Assembly: GCF_006439055.1 (NCBI RefSeq) | Contig: NZ_RCZC01000002.1 | Span: 853,220-917,219, forward strand | Source of the DNA: Sphingomonas glacialis | GTDB taxonomy: Bacteria > Pseudomonadota > Alphaproteobacteria > Sphingomonadales > Sphingomonadaceae | Length of the DNA stretch: 64,000 nt | Direction of reading: 5' to 3' | Shown here: piece after piece, positions 55,072 to 63,783 of the stretch | How positions within the stretch are numbered: position 1 is the stretch's first letter | Layout of the letters: every line of letters begins with the position of its first letter | Made by a program: the position numbers and the translations under genes | The notes under the pieces: generated by a model | Database searches by the model: none | Told to the model about the DNA's origin: nothing | Seen by the model: the letters and a program-made list of their open reading frames with translations, nothing else

Positions 55072-55926
55072 TCAAAATTCGGCACCCGACAAATCCATGT
55101 CCTTCACCCGCTCGGCGATAAGATCGTGAAGATGCAGCACCGCCGGCGGCAATCGCTCGCGCCGCTGCAATACGTACGTGACCGCCGGAAGCGGGGGCAA
55201 TGAAGAGCCGATGATTTCGGGTAAGCCTGCAAATAGCTCGGTACGACAGGTAATGGCCACCCCGCCGAGCACGGCTGCGCGCAACACCGAGAGACTGGGC
55301 GTCTCGACCACCACTTGGTAAGGGGTGTCGGCCGCCTCGAGCGCAGCAATCGCCGCGTCACGGAAGCGGCATGGTCGTTCCAGCACGGCGAGCGGAACAG
55401 CGTCGCGTCCGACAAGCGGCGCGTTGCCGAACCAGCGCATCGGTTCCTCGCGAATGGCAGCGGGGTCTCCCACTGGCCCCATGCCGAGGATAACGTCCAA
55501 CCGGTCGCTTTCGAGCAACTCGATCAGTTGTGGCGTGCCACCGACGCGCACCTCGAGCCGCGCGTCCGGATGCAATGCGACAAGCTGTGCGAGCACGCCC
55601 TGCAGCAGCGTTTCAGCGAAATCCTGGACAAATCCGATCCGCACCGATCCGGCCAGCGCGTCACCTGTCAACGTAGCGACGATACGATCGTTGAGCGCCA
55701 GGATTTCGCGCGCGTGAACCAGTACGCCTTCTCCCTGCGGGGTCAGTACCAGGCGCCGACCCTCGCGCAGGAACAACGGCACTTGCAGCAATTCTTCGAG
55801 CCGCTTCATCTGCAGGCTGATCGCCGGCTGGCTCAGGAACACGCGCTCGGAGGCGCGCAGCATCGAGCCGCCATCGACCACGGCGATGAAACTGCGCAAC
55901 ACATCGATCGGAAGATTGAGGGCCAT
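55072..55926 (-). CDS. LysR family regulator of the sulfur locus
   Basis: 284 residues. Winged helix LRSFIAVVDGGSMLRASERVFLSQPAISLQMKRLEELL and LFLREGRRLVLTPQGEGVL, then the effector domain starting SVRIGFVQDFAETLLQGVL. It is divergent from the ABC permease gene with a 117-bp gap, the usual position of a LysR activator for the neighbouring operon. Binding of a sulfonate, sulfate or acetylserine signal, as in Cbl/CysB, is plausible but not shown. The frame extends far upstream as a shadow through the permease region, which is rejected; ATG at 55926 gives the family length. Confidence 0.94.
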   Translation of the reverse strand: MALNLPIDVLRSFIAVVDGGSMLRASERVFLSQPAISLQMKRLEELLQVPLFLREGRRLVLTPQGEGVLVHAREILALNDRIVATLTGDALAGSVRIGFVQDFAETLLQGVLAQLVALHPDARLEVRVGGTPQLIELLESDRLDVILGMGPVGDPAAIREEPMRWFGNAPLVGRDAVPLAVLERPCRFRDAAIAALEAADTPYQVVVETPSLSVLRAAVLGGVAITCRTELFAGLPEIIGSSLPPLPAVTYVLQRRERLPPAVLHLHDLIAERVKDMDLSGAEF

Positions 55927-56043
55927 GGGCCACCTATAAGCAACGCCAATCAGGCGCGTTAGCAAATCTATATTGATTTGGTAGGAGATAAACTGTCCTT
56001 TGGCACCGTAACGCTGGCATCCCCGCCACCGTGAGGAGCCGAC

Positions 56044-56859
56044 ATGGCACACAACGCCGCGACCCACGCACCGCACACGCTGCGCTCGTACCTTGGCCGG
56101 ATCCGGTCGGGCGGCGCGCGCTGGGTGTCGCCGCTTGTCCTGCTGCTCTTGTGGGAAGCGGGTTCGCGCACCGGGCTGATCCCCGCGCGCACACTCGCAG
56201 CACCATCTGCGGTCGCCGCGACGATGGGGGGCATGATCGCCTCGGGCGAACTCGGCCACAACGTCCTCGTCTCGCTCGGCCGGGCAGGCCTCGGTCTGGC
56301 GATCGGAGTTCTGGTCGGTGGAACGCTGGCGATCCTGGCCGGACTGTCGAAGCGCGGTGAAACCGCGATCGACTCGCCGGTGCAGATGCTGCGCACGCTG
56401 CCGACCCTCGCGCTGACGCCGCTGTTCATCGTCTGGTTCGGGATCGGCGAAACGCCCAAGATCGTGCTGATCGCGGTCGCCACGACCTTCCCGGTCTATC
56501 TCAACCTCTACAACGGCATTCGCGGCGTCGATGCCCGGCTGGTCGAAGCCGCTCGCGCGTTCGGCCTGTCGCGCGCGGCGGTCATCCGCCACGTCGTGCT
56601 GCCCGGCGCGCTGCCCGCCTTCCTGGTGGGCTTGCGCTACGCCCTGTCGATCTCGGTGCTGATCCTCGTCGTCGCCGAGCAGATCAACGCATCGTCGGGG
56701 CTCGGCTACCTCATCAACAATGCGCGCGACTTCATGCGGACCGACGTCATCGTCGTCTGCCTGATGGTCTACGCCGCGCTCGGCCTCGGTGCCGATGCGG
56801 CGGTGCGGCTGATCGAGTTGCGCTCGCTCGCCTGGCGCCCGACGATCCTGGAGGCTTGA
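56044..56859 (+). CDS. ABC transporter permease, SsuC/TauC-like
   Basis: 271 residues, six predicted helices. The BPD_transp_1 core is visible: PTLALTPLFIVWFGIGETPKIVLIAVATTFPVYLNLYNGIRGVD, then the EAA loop (ARLVEAARAFGLSRAAVIRHVVLPGALPAFLVGLRYAL). These are characteristic of aliphatic sulfonate and taurine importers. It sits 117 bp from the LysR gene and 3 bp before the ATPase. The matching binding protein appears to be the truncated gene at the right edge. Confidence 0.94.
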   Translation: MAHNAATHAPHTLRSYLGRIRSGGARWVSPLVLLLLWEAGSRTGLIPARTLAAPSAVAATMGGMIASGELGHNVLVSLGRAGLGLAIGVLVGGTLAILAGLSKRGETAIDSPVQMLRTLPTLALTPLFIVWFGIGETPKIVLIAVATTFPVYLNLYNGIRGVDARLVEAARAFGLSRAAVIRHVVLPGALPAFLVGLRYALSISVLILVVAEQINASSGLGYLINNARDFMRTDVIVVCLMVYAALGLGADAAVRLIELRSLAWRPTILEA

Positions 56860-56862
56860 GCC

Positions 56863-57615
56863 ATGAACGCACCCATTCCCTTCCCGACGCGTCCGCAACC
56901 CGTCGTGTCGCTCCGCGGCTTCACCCGGCGCTTCGGCAGCAACACCGTAATCGCCGGTCTCGACCTCGACATTGCCGAAGGCGAGTTCGTCGCGCTGCTT
57001 GGCCGCAGCGGCTCGGGCAAGACCACCTTGCTGCGCACGCTCGCCGGGCTCGACGGAGCGAGCGAAGGCGAGGTGCGCGTGCCCAACTCGCGTGCGGTGG
57101 TGTTCCAGGATGCACGGCTGCTGCCGTGGAAGCCGGTGTGGCAGAACATCATGCTCGGCTTGACGGGTCGCGATCTGCGCGCGCGGGCGGAAGGAGCACT
57201 GGCCGAAGTCGGTCTCGACCACCGCGCCGATGCCTGGCCGCTGACCCTCTCCGGCGGCGAGGCGCAGCGCGCGGCGCTCGCCCGCGCCTTGGTGCGCGAA
57301 CCCAAGGTGCTGCTGCTCGACGAACCGTTCGCCGCGCTCGACGCGCTGACGCGGATTCAGATGCACGAGCTCGTGCTCGGCCTGTGGCGCCGGCATCGTC
57401 CGGCGGTGCTGCTGATCACGCACGATATCGACGAAGCGATCGCGCTCGCCGACCGCGTGCTGGTGCTCGATGGCGGCCGGATCGTCGCCGAGGAGCGCAT
57501 CGCCTCCGATCGGCCGCGCACGCTCGATCCCGCGCTGCGCCGCCGCCTGCTCGCGCGTCTCGGTGTCGCCACGCCCGAACCGGTCGAGACCGTGTGGGCC
57601 GAAGCCGCCGACTGA
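56863..57615 (+). CDS. ABC transporter ATP-binding protein, SsuB/TauB-like
   Basis: 250 residues. Walker A LLGRSGSGKTTLLRTLAG (about residues 46-63), Q-loop VVFQDARLLPWKPVWQN (the LLPW pattern is common in SsuB/TauB), signature LSGGEAQRAALARALV, Walker B LLLDEPFAALDALTR, and switch His in LLITHDIDEAIAL. It powers the permease encoded immediately upstream. A frame in another register (to 58757) is a shadow up to the next gene. Confidence 0.95.
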   Translation: MNAPIPFPTRPQPVVSLRGFTRRFGSNTVIAGLDLDIAEGEFVALLGRSGSGKTTLLRTLAGLDGASEGEVRVPNSRAVVFQDARLLPWKPVWQNIMLGLTGRDLRARAEGALAEVGLDHRADAWPLTLSGGEAQRAALARALVREPKVLLLDEPFAALDALTRIQMHELVLGLWRRHRPAVLLITHDIDEAIALADRVLVLDGGRIVAEERIASDRPRTLDPALRRRLLARLGVATPEPVETVWAEAAD

Positions 57616-57644
57616 TCCCCTTCTTATTCAACAGGAGTTTACCG

Positions 57645-58757
57645 ATGAGCCAGCACCCCGACACGCTCGAGATCCTCGGCATGATCTCGACCAATTACGC
57701 GTCCGAGATCCATCCGCCGAGCGGTCCGCAGATCGACCCGAGCTACACCGCCGCCTTCGCGCTGGCGCACGAGCAGGCCGGCTTCGACCGCATCCTGATC
57801 GGCTATCACAGCGCGGCGCCGGACGGATTCCAGGTCGCCGCCTATGTCGCGCAGGCCACGACCAAGCTGAAGATCCTGCTGGCGCATCGCCCCGGCGTGA
57901 TCCAGCCCACCGTCGCCGCACGGCAGATCGCCACGCTCGACCAGTTCAGCGGCGGACGCCTCGCGGTGCATATCATCTCTGGCGGGTCGGACGCCGAGCA
58001 GCAGCGCGACGGCGATTTTCTGACTAAGGACGAACGCTACGCCCGTACCGACGACTATCTCGACGTCGTCAAGAAGACCTGGACCTCAGCCGCGCCGTTC
58101 GATCACGACGGGCCCTTCTATAAAGTGCGCGACAGCTTTTCGCCGATCCGCTCGGCGCAGCAGCCGCACGTGCCGATCTTCTTCGGCGGCGCGTCGGACG
58201 CGGCGATCCGCGTCGCCGGGCGCCATGCCGAAACCTACGCCTTTTTCGGCGAAACGCTCGAGCAGACCCGCGAGACGATCGCCCGCGTCCGCGCCAGCGC
58301 GGCCGAGCACGGCCGCCCTGCTCCACGCTTCAGCGTCTCGTTCCGCCCGATCCTCGGTCGAACCGAGCAGGACGCATGGGATCGTGCCGAACGCATCCTG
58401 GCCGAAGCACAGGCAATCAAGGAAGCGGGCGCCTCGCCGTTCCGCCGCGTGACGACGGAATCGGAGGGCTCGCGCCGCCTGCTCGAGACCGCGGCCGGCG
58501 GCAAGGTCCGCGACAAGCGACTGTGGACCGAGATCGCCAAGCTGACCGGCGCGCCCGGCAACTCGATATCGCTGGTGGGCACCCCCGACCAGGTTGTCGA
58601 TGCGCTGCTCGATTATTATGATCTCGGCATCCGCACCTTCCTGTTCCGCGGCTTCGATCCGCTCGAAAATGCGATCGATTACGGGCGCAATCTCCTGCCG
58701 CGGCTGCGCGCCGCCGTCGCAGAGCGCGAAAATCCGCTGGCGGTCGCGGCAGAATGA
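57645..58757 (+). CDS. SsuD-like flavin-dependent monooxygenase (LLM class)
   Basis: 370 residues. Bacterial luciferase-like TIM barrel: ILGMISTNYASEIHPPSGPQID, DRILIGYHSAAPDGFQVAAYVA, HRPGVIQPTVAARQIATLDQFSGGRLAVHIISGG and FFGGASDAAIRVAGRHAETYAFFGET, the usual order in alkanesulfonate monooxygenases that use FMNH2 and O2 to split C-S bonds and give sulfite. No flavin reductase gene is adjacent, so reduced flavin must come from elsewhere. ACAGGAG precedes the ATG. It overlaps the cupin gene by 4 bp (ATGA). Substrate may be an alkanesulfonate or related organosulfur compound. Confidence 0.93.
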   Translation: MSQHPDTLEILGMISTNYASEIHPPSGPQIDPSYTAAFALAHEQAGFDRILIGYHSAAPDGFQVAAYVAQATTKLKILLAHRPGVIQPTVAARQIATLDQFSGGRLAVHIISGGSDAEQQRDGDFLTKDERYARTDDYLDVVKKTWTSAAPFDHDGPFYKVRDSFSPIRSAQQPHVPIFFGGASDAAIRVAGRHAETYAFFGETLEQTRETIARVRASAAEHGRPAPRFSVSFRPILGRTEQDAWDRAERILAEAQAIKEAGASPFRRVTTESEGSRRLLETAAGGKVRDKRLWTEIAKLTGAPGNSISLVGTPDQVVDALLDYYDLGIRTFLFRGFDPLENAIDYGRNLLPRLRAAVAERENPLAVAAE

Positions 58758-59323
58758 GCACGCCGCACACCCAGGCGATCGACCGGCTGGTCGCGGCGAT
58801 CGAAACGATCGTCGCGGGCGCCCCCGACGCAATCCTCGCGCGCGCGGCCGAACCACTCGCCGCCCTCGTCGCCAAGGACGACTGGATCGACCCCGCCTTC
58901 GCCGCACCCGATCCGGTGCGCTATCGCCAATATCTCCTCTATCGCGACCCGGCCGACCGCTTCTCGGTAGTCAGCTTCGTTTGGGGGCCGGGCCAGGCGA
59001 CGCCGATCCACGACCACCGTGTCTGGGGCCTGGTCGGCGTGCTGCGCGGCGCGGAGATCGACCAGCGCTACGCACGCACCGCCAGCGGTGCGCTCGGGTT
59101 CGCCGGGCCACCAACGCAGCTCGACGCCGGAGCCGTCGCCACGCTCTCGCCCGAGAGCGGCGACATCCACCAGGTCAGTAATGCCTTTGCCGACCGCGTG
59201 TCGATCAGCATCCATGTCTATGGCACCGATATCGGCCGCGTCGAGCGCGCGACGTATGATGCGACCGGCGCCGCCAAACCCTTCATCTCCGGCTACGCCC
59301 AACCCGCATCGGTATTCGCATGA
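58754..59323 (+). CDS. Cysteine/thiol dioxygenase-like cupin
   Basis: 189 residues. The CDO fold is indicated by YRQYLLYRDPADRFSVVSFVW and the metal-binding HDH in PIHDHRVWGLVG (His-86, His-88) with a third His-139 in SGDIHQVSN, the 3-His iron site. Thiol dioxygenases convert a thiol to a sulfinate. Position between a monooxygenase and a rhodanese, with both neighbours overlapping by 4 bp, suggests it acts on a thiol or persulfide made along the route. Typical CDO cross-link residues are not evident, so 3-mercaptopropionate or another thiol could be the substrate. Confidence 0.9.
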   Translation: MSTPHTQAIDRLVAAIETIVAGAPDAILARAAEPLAALVAKDDWIDPAFAAPDPVRYRQYLLYRDPADRFSVVSFVWGPGQATPIHDHRVWGLVGVLRGAEIDQRYARTASGALGFAGPPTQLDAGAVATLSPESGDIHQVSNAFADRVSISIHVYGTDIGRVERATYDATGAAKPFISGYAQPASVFA

Positions 59324-60543
59324 CCCCGCACGATATCCGTCACGCCTGGATCGCCCGCGACGAACTCGCGCTGTTCGACCTGCGCGACGAGCACCCCTTT
59401 GCCGGCGGCCACCCGCTGTTTGCCGCGCAGCTTCCGCCGCACCGCATCGCGATCGAAATCGAGCGCCGCGTGCCGCGCAAGGCCACCCCGATCGTCCTGT
59501 ATGACGATGGCGAAGGCCTGGTCGACGCCGCGCTGAGCGAGATCCGTGCACTCGGCTACACCAATGTTTCCGCGCTCGACGGTGGGCTCGCCGCTTGGAA
59601 AGCCGCTGGCTACGAGCTGTTCCAGGACGTCAATTCGTACAGCAAGGCGTTCGGCGAGCTCGTCGAGGTGCGGCGCCATACGCCATCGGTCGCCGCGCCC
59701 GATCTGCAGGCGCTGATCGACGCGAAGGCCGATATCGCCATCCTCGACGCGCGCCGCTTCGACGAATATGCGACGATGAGTATCCCGACCGGCACCAGCG
59801 TTCCGGGCGGGGAACTCGTGTTGCGCGCGCGCACTGCGGCGCCCGATCCCGATACGCTGATCGTCGTCAATTGCGCCGGTCGCACGCGCAGCATCATCGG
59901 TACGCAGTCGCTGATCAACGCCGGGCTGCCCAACCGCATCGTCGCGTTGCGTAACGGGACGATCGGCTGGACACTTGCCGGCCAGTCCCTCGACAAGGGC
60001 CAGGCGCGCCGCATCGCCGAGGTTGCGCCCGACCAACGCGACGAGGCGCGCGTGAAGGCCCGCGACGTCGCCTATCGCGCCGGCGTCCGCCACATCGATG
60101 CGGCGACACTCTCCAGGCTCGCCGGCGAAACCGACCGCACACTCTACCGCTTCGACGTGCGGACTCCCGAGGAGCACGCCGCTGGCCACCCCGCAGGCTT
60201 CGTCGAGGCGCCCGGCGGCCAATTGGTGCAGGAGACCGACCACTTCGCTCCGGTGCGCGGCGCGCGCATCGTTCTCGCCGACGATGTCGGTCCGCGTGCC
60301 GACATGACCGCGTCGTGGCTCGCGCAGATGGGCTGGGACGTACTGGTGCTCGAAGGCGGCTTCGACGGCGCGCTCGAGACCGGCTCGACCGCCCTCCCCG
60401 CGCGCGGTCCCGAGGGCCGCTACAAGCGCCCGTACGAGGGCACCGACAATGCAGCCGCAGCGATGCAGGCCTATCTCGACTGGGAATATGGCCTGGTCGA
60501 CCAACTCGCACGCGACGGCACCCACGGCTTCGTCGTGATCTGA
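59320..60543 (+). CDS. Triple-rhodanese sulfurtransferase
   Basis: 407 residues made of three rhodanese-like units. The first (about 10-100: ALFDLRDEHPFAGGHPLF, LDGGLAAWKAAGYE) has YDDGEG where the active Cys should be; the second (about 120-225: ILDARRFDEYATMSIP) holds the active Cys-185 in VNCAGRTRSI; the third (about 250-390: YRFDVRTPEEHAAGHPAGFVEAPGGQLVQETD) has LADDVGPRAD and lacks it. Only the middle unit can carry sulfane sulfur; the outer ones may bind partners or substrate. It overlaps the cupin gene by 4 bp. Confidence 0.93.
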   Translation: MTPHDIRHAWIARDELALFDLRDEHPFAGGHPLFAAQLPPHRIAIEIERRVPRKATPIVLYDDGEGLVDAALSEIRALGYTNVSALDGGLAAWKAAGYELFQDVNSYSKAFGELVEVRRHTPSVAAPDLQALIDAKADIAILDARRFDEYATMSIPTGTSVPGGELVLRARTAAPDPDTLIVVNCAGRTRSIIGTQSLINAGLPNRIVALRNGTIGWTLAGQSLDKGQARRIAEVAPDQRDEARVKARDVAYRAGVRHIDAATLSRLAGETDRTLYRFDVRTPEEHAAGHPAGFVEAPGGQLVQETDHFAPVRGARIVLADDVGPRADMTASWLAQMGWDVLVLEGGFDGALETGSTALPARGPEGRYKRPYEGTDNAAAAMQAYLDWEYGLVDQLARDGTHGFVVI

Positions 60544-60552
60544 GAGGACGAT

Positions 60553-61203
60553 ATGGCTATTACACTGTATTTCGCGCCGAACAGCTCGGCCTTCGCCCCG
60601 CTCGTCGCGCTTGAGGAAGCCGGCGCCGATTTCAACGCGGTCCGCATCGATCTTGCCGCCGGCGAGCAGCACACGCCCGCCTATCGCGCGATCAATCCAC
60701 GCCGGCGCGTGCCGACGCTGGTGATCGATGGCACACCGGTCACCGAGGTGATCGCGATCCTGAGCTGGATCGCCGACAGCTATCCGCACGCCGGCCTGCT
60801 GCCCGATGACCCGGTCGAGCGCGCCCAGGCGTTTGCGCTGATGGGCTGGATCGCGAGTACGGTGCATGTCGCGCTCGCACAGGTCCGGCGTCCGGAACGC
60901 TATGCCGACGACCCCGCCGTCCGCCGGGCGCTAGAGGCACCCGGTCGTGCCGCCTTCGCCGCCGCGCTCGCCGAGCTCGAAGCGCGCTCCGCCGCCACGC
61001 CGTCCCCTTTCCTGATCGGCGGCCGCTTCGGCGCCGTCGATGCCTATGCGCTGGTCGTGCGGCGCTGGGCCGATAGCCTGGGGATCGATCGCACGTCTTT
61101 TCCCAGCTTCGCCGAGCGCACCGACCGCCTGTTCGACCGCCCGGCGGTGCGTCGCGCGGTCGAGCACGAAACTCTCCTTCCCGCCGCCGCGGCGGCCGCC
61201 TGA
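60553..61203 (+). CDS. Glutathione S-transferase of the sulfur locus
   Basis: 216 residues. Thioredoxin-fold N-terminus ITLYFAPNSSAFAPLVALEEAGADFNAVRIDL, INPRRRVPTLVIDG and VTEVIAILSWIAD, followed by the helical domain with LIGGRFGAVDAYALVVRRWAD. Ser residues in PNSSAF occupy the place of the catalytic residue, as in beta and nu class enzymes. GAGGACGAT lies directly before the ATG, 9 bp after the rhodanese gene. In a sulfur operon it may make or open glutathione adducts, supplying a thiol to the dioxygenase and rhodanese; that role is inferred. Confidence 0.92.
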   Translation: MAITLYFAPNSSAFAPLVALEEAGADFNAVRIDLAAGEQHTPAYRAINPRRRVPTLVIDGTPVTEVIAILSWIADSYPHAGLLPDDPVERAQAFALMGWIASTVHVALAQVRRPERYADDPAVRRALEAPGRAAFAAALAELEARSAATPSPFLIGGRFGAVDAYALVVRRWADSLGIDRTSFPSFAERTDRLFDRPAVRRAVEHETLLPAAAAAA

Positions 61204-61357
61204 TGCGAGTCTACCGATGCCGCTGAGCAGTAGGATGCGGCCAGCCTAGGAGGCCGCGCCCCGCCCCAACCAAGACCACACCATCTCGCGGCAGCTGTCG
61301 CGGGAAACGGAGGAGCGCGCCGATCACGGCGGCTCCCGACCAAAGACAGGGACCTTC

Positions 61358-63757
61358 ATGCACCTTCGACCTTCGCGCACCGTTGTCACCCCGCTGGCGC
61401 TGCTGCTCGCCACCACTGCGCTCGCGCCGGCCTATGCAGGAGATGCCCCCGCGGCGCCGACCCCGGCAGCGGCGGCGGCTGCCCCCGCGGCGGAGCCCCC
61501 CGCCGCTCCGGCCGCTGCCGACGGGGCGAGCGACGACATCGTCGTCACCGCGCGCTACAAGAACGAGACGCTGCAGAGCGTGCCGATCGCCATCACCGCG
61601 CTGTCGGCGGCGCAGATCGGCGCGATCGGCGGGCAGACGAGCATCAAGAATCTCGCCAATTTCGCGCCCAGCGTCACGATCCAGGGATTCAGCGGCCGCA
61701 ATCAGACGATCACCATCCGCGGCCTCGGCACCAATTCGGGCGGCACCAACGACGGGCTCGACCAAGGCGTTGGCCTCTATATCGACGGCGTCTATCGCCC
61801 GCGCACCGGCACGGTGATCAACGATCTGCTCGACGTCGACAGCGTGCAGGTGCTGCGCGGTCCGCAGGGCACGCTGTTCGGCAAGAACACCGTCGCCGGC
61901 GCGATCGACGTCCGCACCAAGCTCCCCAGCTTCACGCCGGAGGTGTCGACCGATCTGACGTACGGCAATTACAATTACATGCGCGCGCAGGCGTCGATCT
62001 CGGGCGGCCTCACCGACACCCTGGCGCTGCGGGTGAGCGGGCTCGTCGCGAGCCGCGACGGCACGATCTACAACACCACCCAGAAGCAGGACTGGGACGA
62101 CTATACCAACGTCGCGGCGAAGGCAGATCTGCTGTGGAAGCCGAGCGATACGCTGAGCTTCCGCCTGATCGCCGACTATGCCCGCCAGAGCGGCAACATG
62201 GGCTTCTACGTCTCCGGCCAAGTGCTGCCGACCACGCTCGCCAATGGCGCGTCAGCGAAAGGCTTCTATGCGCACGCTGCCGACGTCGGGTACACGCCGA
62301 TCGCGATCAACCCGTACAATCGCCAGACCGACATCAATGGCTCGCAGGCGATCGCCATGCCGAGCGGCGGTGTCACCGCGCGGGTCGATGCCACGATCCT
62401 CGGCGGCCACACGCTGACCTCGATCACCGCCGGCCGCTTCTGGAAGTGGATCCCCAATTGGGATGGCGACCAGTTCGGCGCCGACGTGCTCGGCCAGGCG
62501 ACCGTCGCCACCGACCAGAAGCAGTTCAGCCAGGAGCTGCGCCTCACCTCGCCGAGCGGGCACACGCTCGAATACACTGCGGGCCTGTACTATTTCTACC
62601 AGAAGGCCGATCTCAAACAGGAGGTATCGTTCGGTAGGGACGCCGCCAAATGGTATCTCGGCGCGGCGGCCCCCAGCGCACTGCTGAATGGGCTCGACAC
62701 CTTCAGCTACCTCAACCCCTCGACCAACAGTTATGCCGCCTACGGCCAGGCGACATGGCACGTCGCGCCCGGCACGAGCCTGACCGGCGGGCTGCGCTAC
62801 ACCTATGAAACCAAGGCGGGCAGCTACAACGCAGTCAACGTCGGCACGGTCGCGCCGATCTCGAGCCTGCCGCTCGCCTATCAGGCGAGCGCCGCAGCGA
62901 TCCGCGCGAGCTTCGCGCCCGACGGCGGCGCCTATAGCGCGAGCCGGTCGAAGGGCACCGTGTCGTGGTTGCTCAGCGCCAACCAGGATATCGGTGATGA
63001 TGTTCATGCCTATGCGAGCTATTCGCGCGGGTACAAATCCGCCGGCATCAATCTTGTCCGCAAATCCGCCGGGATCAATATCTTCGTCGAACCCGAAAAG
63101 GTCGATTCCTACGAGATCGGGGTGAAGACGCAGCTGTTCGACCGCCACGTGCAATTCAACACTGCTTTGTTCTGGGCGATCGACCAGAATTACCAGGCCA
63201 ATTTGTACGACGTCTCCAACCGCATCAGCTATCTCGGCAATGCGGGCAAGGTGCAGAGCCGCGGGGTCGAGGTCGATCTGCGCGCGACCTTGGCCAAAGG
63301 GCTTAGCCTGAGCGGCTCGGGCTCGTTCACCGATGCCAAATATATTCGCTATACCAATGCGATCTGTCCGTTTCTGCAGTCGTACAAGACATCGTGCGAC
63401 ATCTCGGGACAGCGCCTTTCGGGCACGTCGAAATGGGTCGGCGCGGTCCAGGCGCACTACGAGGCACCGTTGAGCGAAACGCTGGTCGGCTATGTCGCAG
63501 GCGACGCCAGCTACCGCTCGAAATTCTACTCGGCGGTCAACGACGATCCCTTCTCCGAGATCAAGGGCTATGCGTTGGTCGGGGCGCAGCTTGGCGTGCG
63601 CGCAGCGCGCGGGACTTGGGACGTCTCGCTGTGGGGCCGCAACCTGCTCAACAAGAACTATCTCGTCACGTCCACCGTCAACGCGACCTGGGGCATCACC
63701 CAGGTCGGGCTCGGCGACCCGCGGACGTACGGCATCACGCTTAGGAACCGCTTCTAA
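61358..63757 (+). CDS. TonB-dependent receptor of the sulfur locus
   Basis: 799 residues. Signal peptide (VVTPLALLLATTALAPAYAG), an alanine/proline-rich spacer, DDIVVTARYKNETLQSVPIAI (TonB-box region), plug with QTITIRGLGTNSGGTNDGLDQGVGLYIDGVY and VDSVQVLRGPQGTLFGKNTVAGAIDVRT, then the barrel and a C-terminus ending GITLRNRF with terminal Phe. It should import the organosulfur compound across the outer membrane. 154 bp separate it from the GST gene, so it may have its own promoter, although none was clearly seen. Confidence 0.95.
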   Translation: MHLRPSRTVVTPLALLLATTALAPAYAGDAPAAPTPAAAAAAPAAEPPAAPAAADGASDDIVVTARYKNETLQSVPIAITALSAAQIGAIGGQTSIKNLANFAPSVTIQGFSGRNQTITIRGLGTNSGGTNDGLDQGVGLYIDGVYRPRTGTVINDLLDVDSVQVLRGPQGTLFGKNTVAGAIDVRTKLPSFTPEVSTDLTYGNYNYMRAQASISGGLTDTLALRVSGLVASRDGTIYNTTQKQDWDDYTNVAAKADLLWKPSDTLSFRLIADYARQSGNMGFYVSGQVLPTTLANGASAKGFYAHAADVGYTPIAINPYNRQTDINGSQAIAMPSGGVTARVDATILGGHTLTSITAGRFWKWIPNWDGDQFGADVLGQATVATDQKQFSQELRLTSPSGHTLEYTAGLYYFYQKADLKQEVSFGRDAAKWYLGAAAPSALLNGLDTFSYLNPSTNSYAAYGQATWHVAPGTSLTGGLRYTYETKAGSYNAVNVGTVAPISSLPLAYQASAAAIRASFAPDGGAYSASRSKGTVSWLLSANQDIGDDVHAYASYSRGYKSAGINLVRKSAGINIFVEPEKVDSYEIGVKTQLFDRHVQFNTALFWAIDQNYQANLYDVSNRISYLGNAGKVQSRGVEVDLRATLAKGLSLSGSGSFTDAKYIRYTNAICPFLQSYKTSCDISGQRLSGTSKWVGAVQAHYEAPLSETLVGYVAGDASYRSKFYSAVNDDPFSEIKGYALVGAQLGVRAARGTWDVSLWGRNLLNKNYLVTSTVNATWGITQVGLGDPRTYGITLRNRF

Positions 63758-63783
63758 TGCGCTTCCCACCCAAGGATCCCGCT

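Noticed and set aside
55072..57423. 783-codon minus-strand frame ending in LysR
   Set aside because: The LysR protein starts at 55926; the upstream part is antisense to the ABC permease and ATPase.
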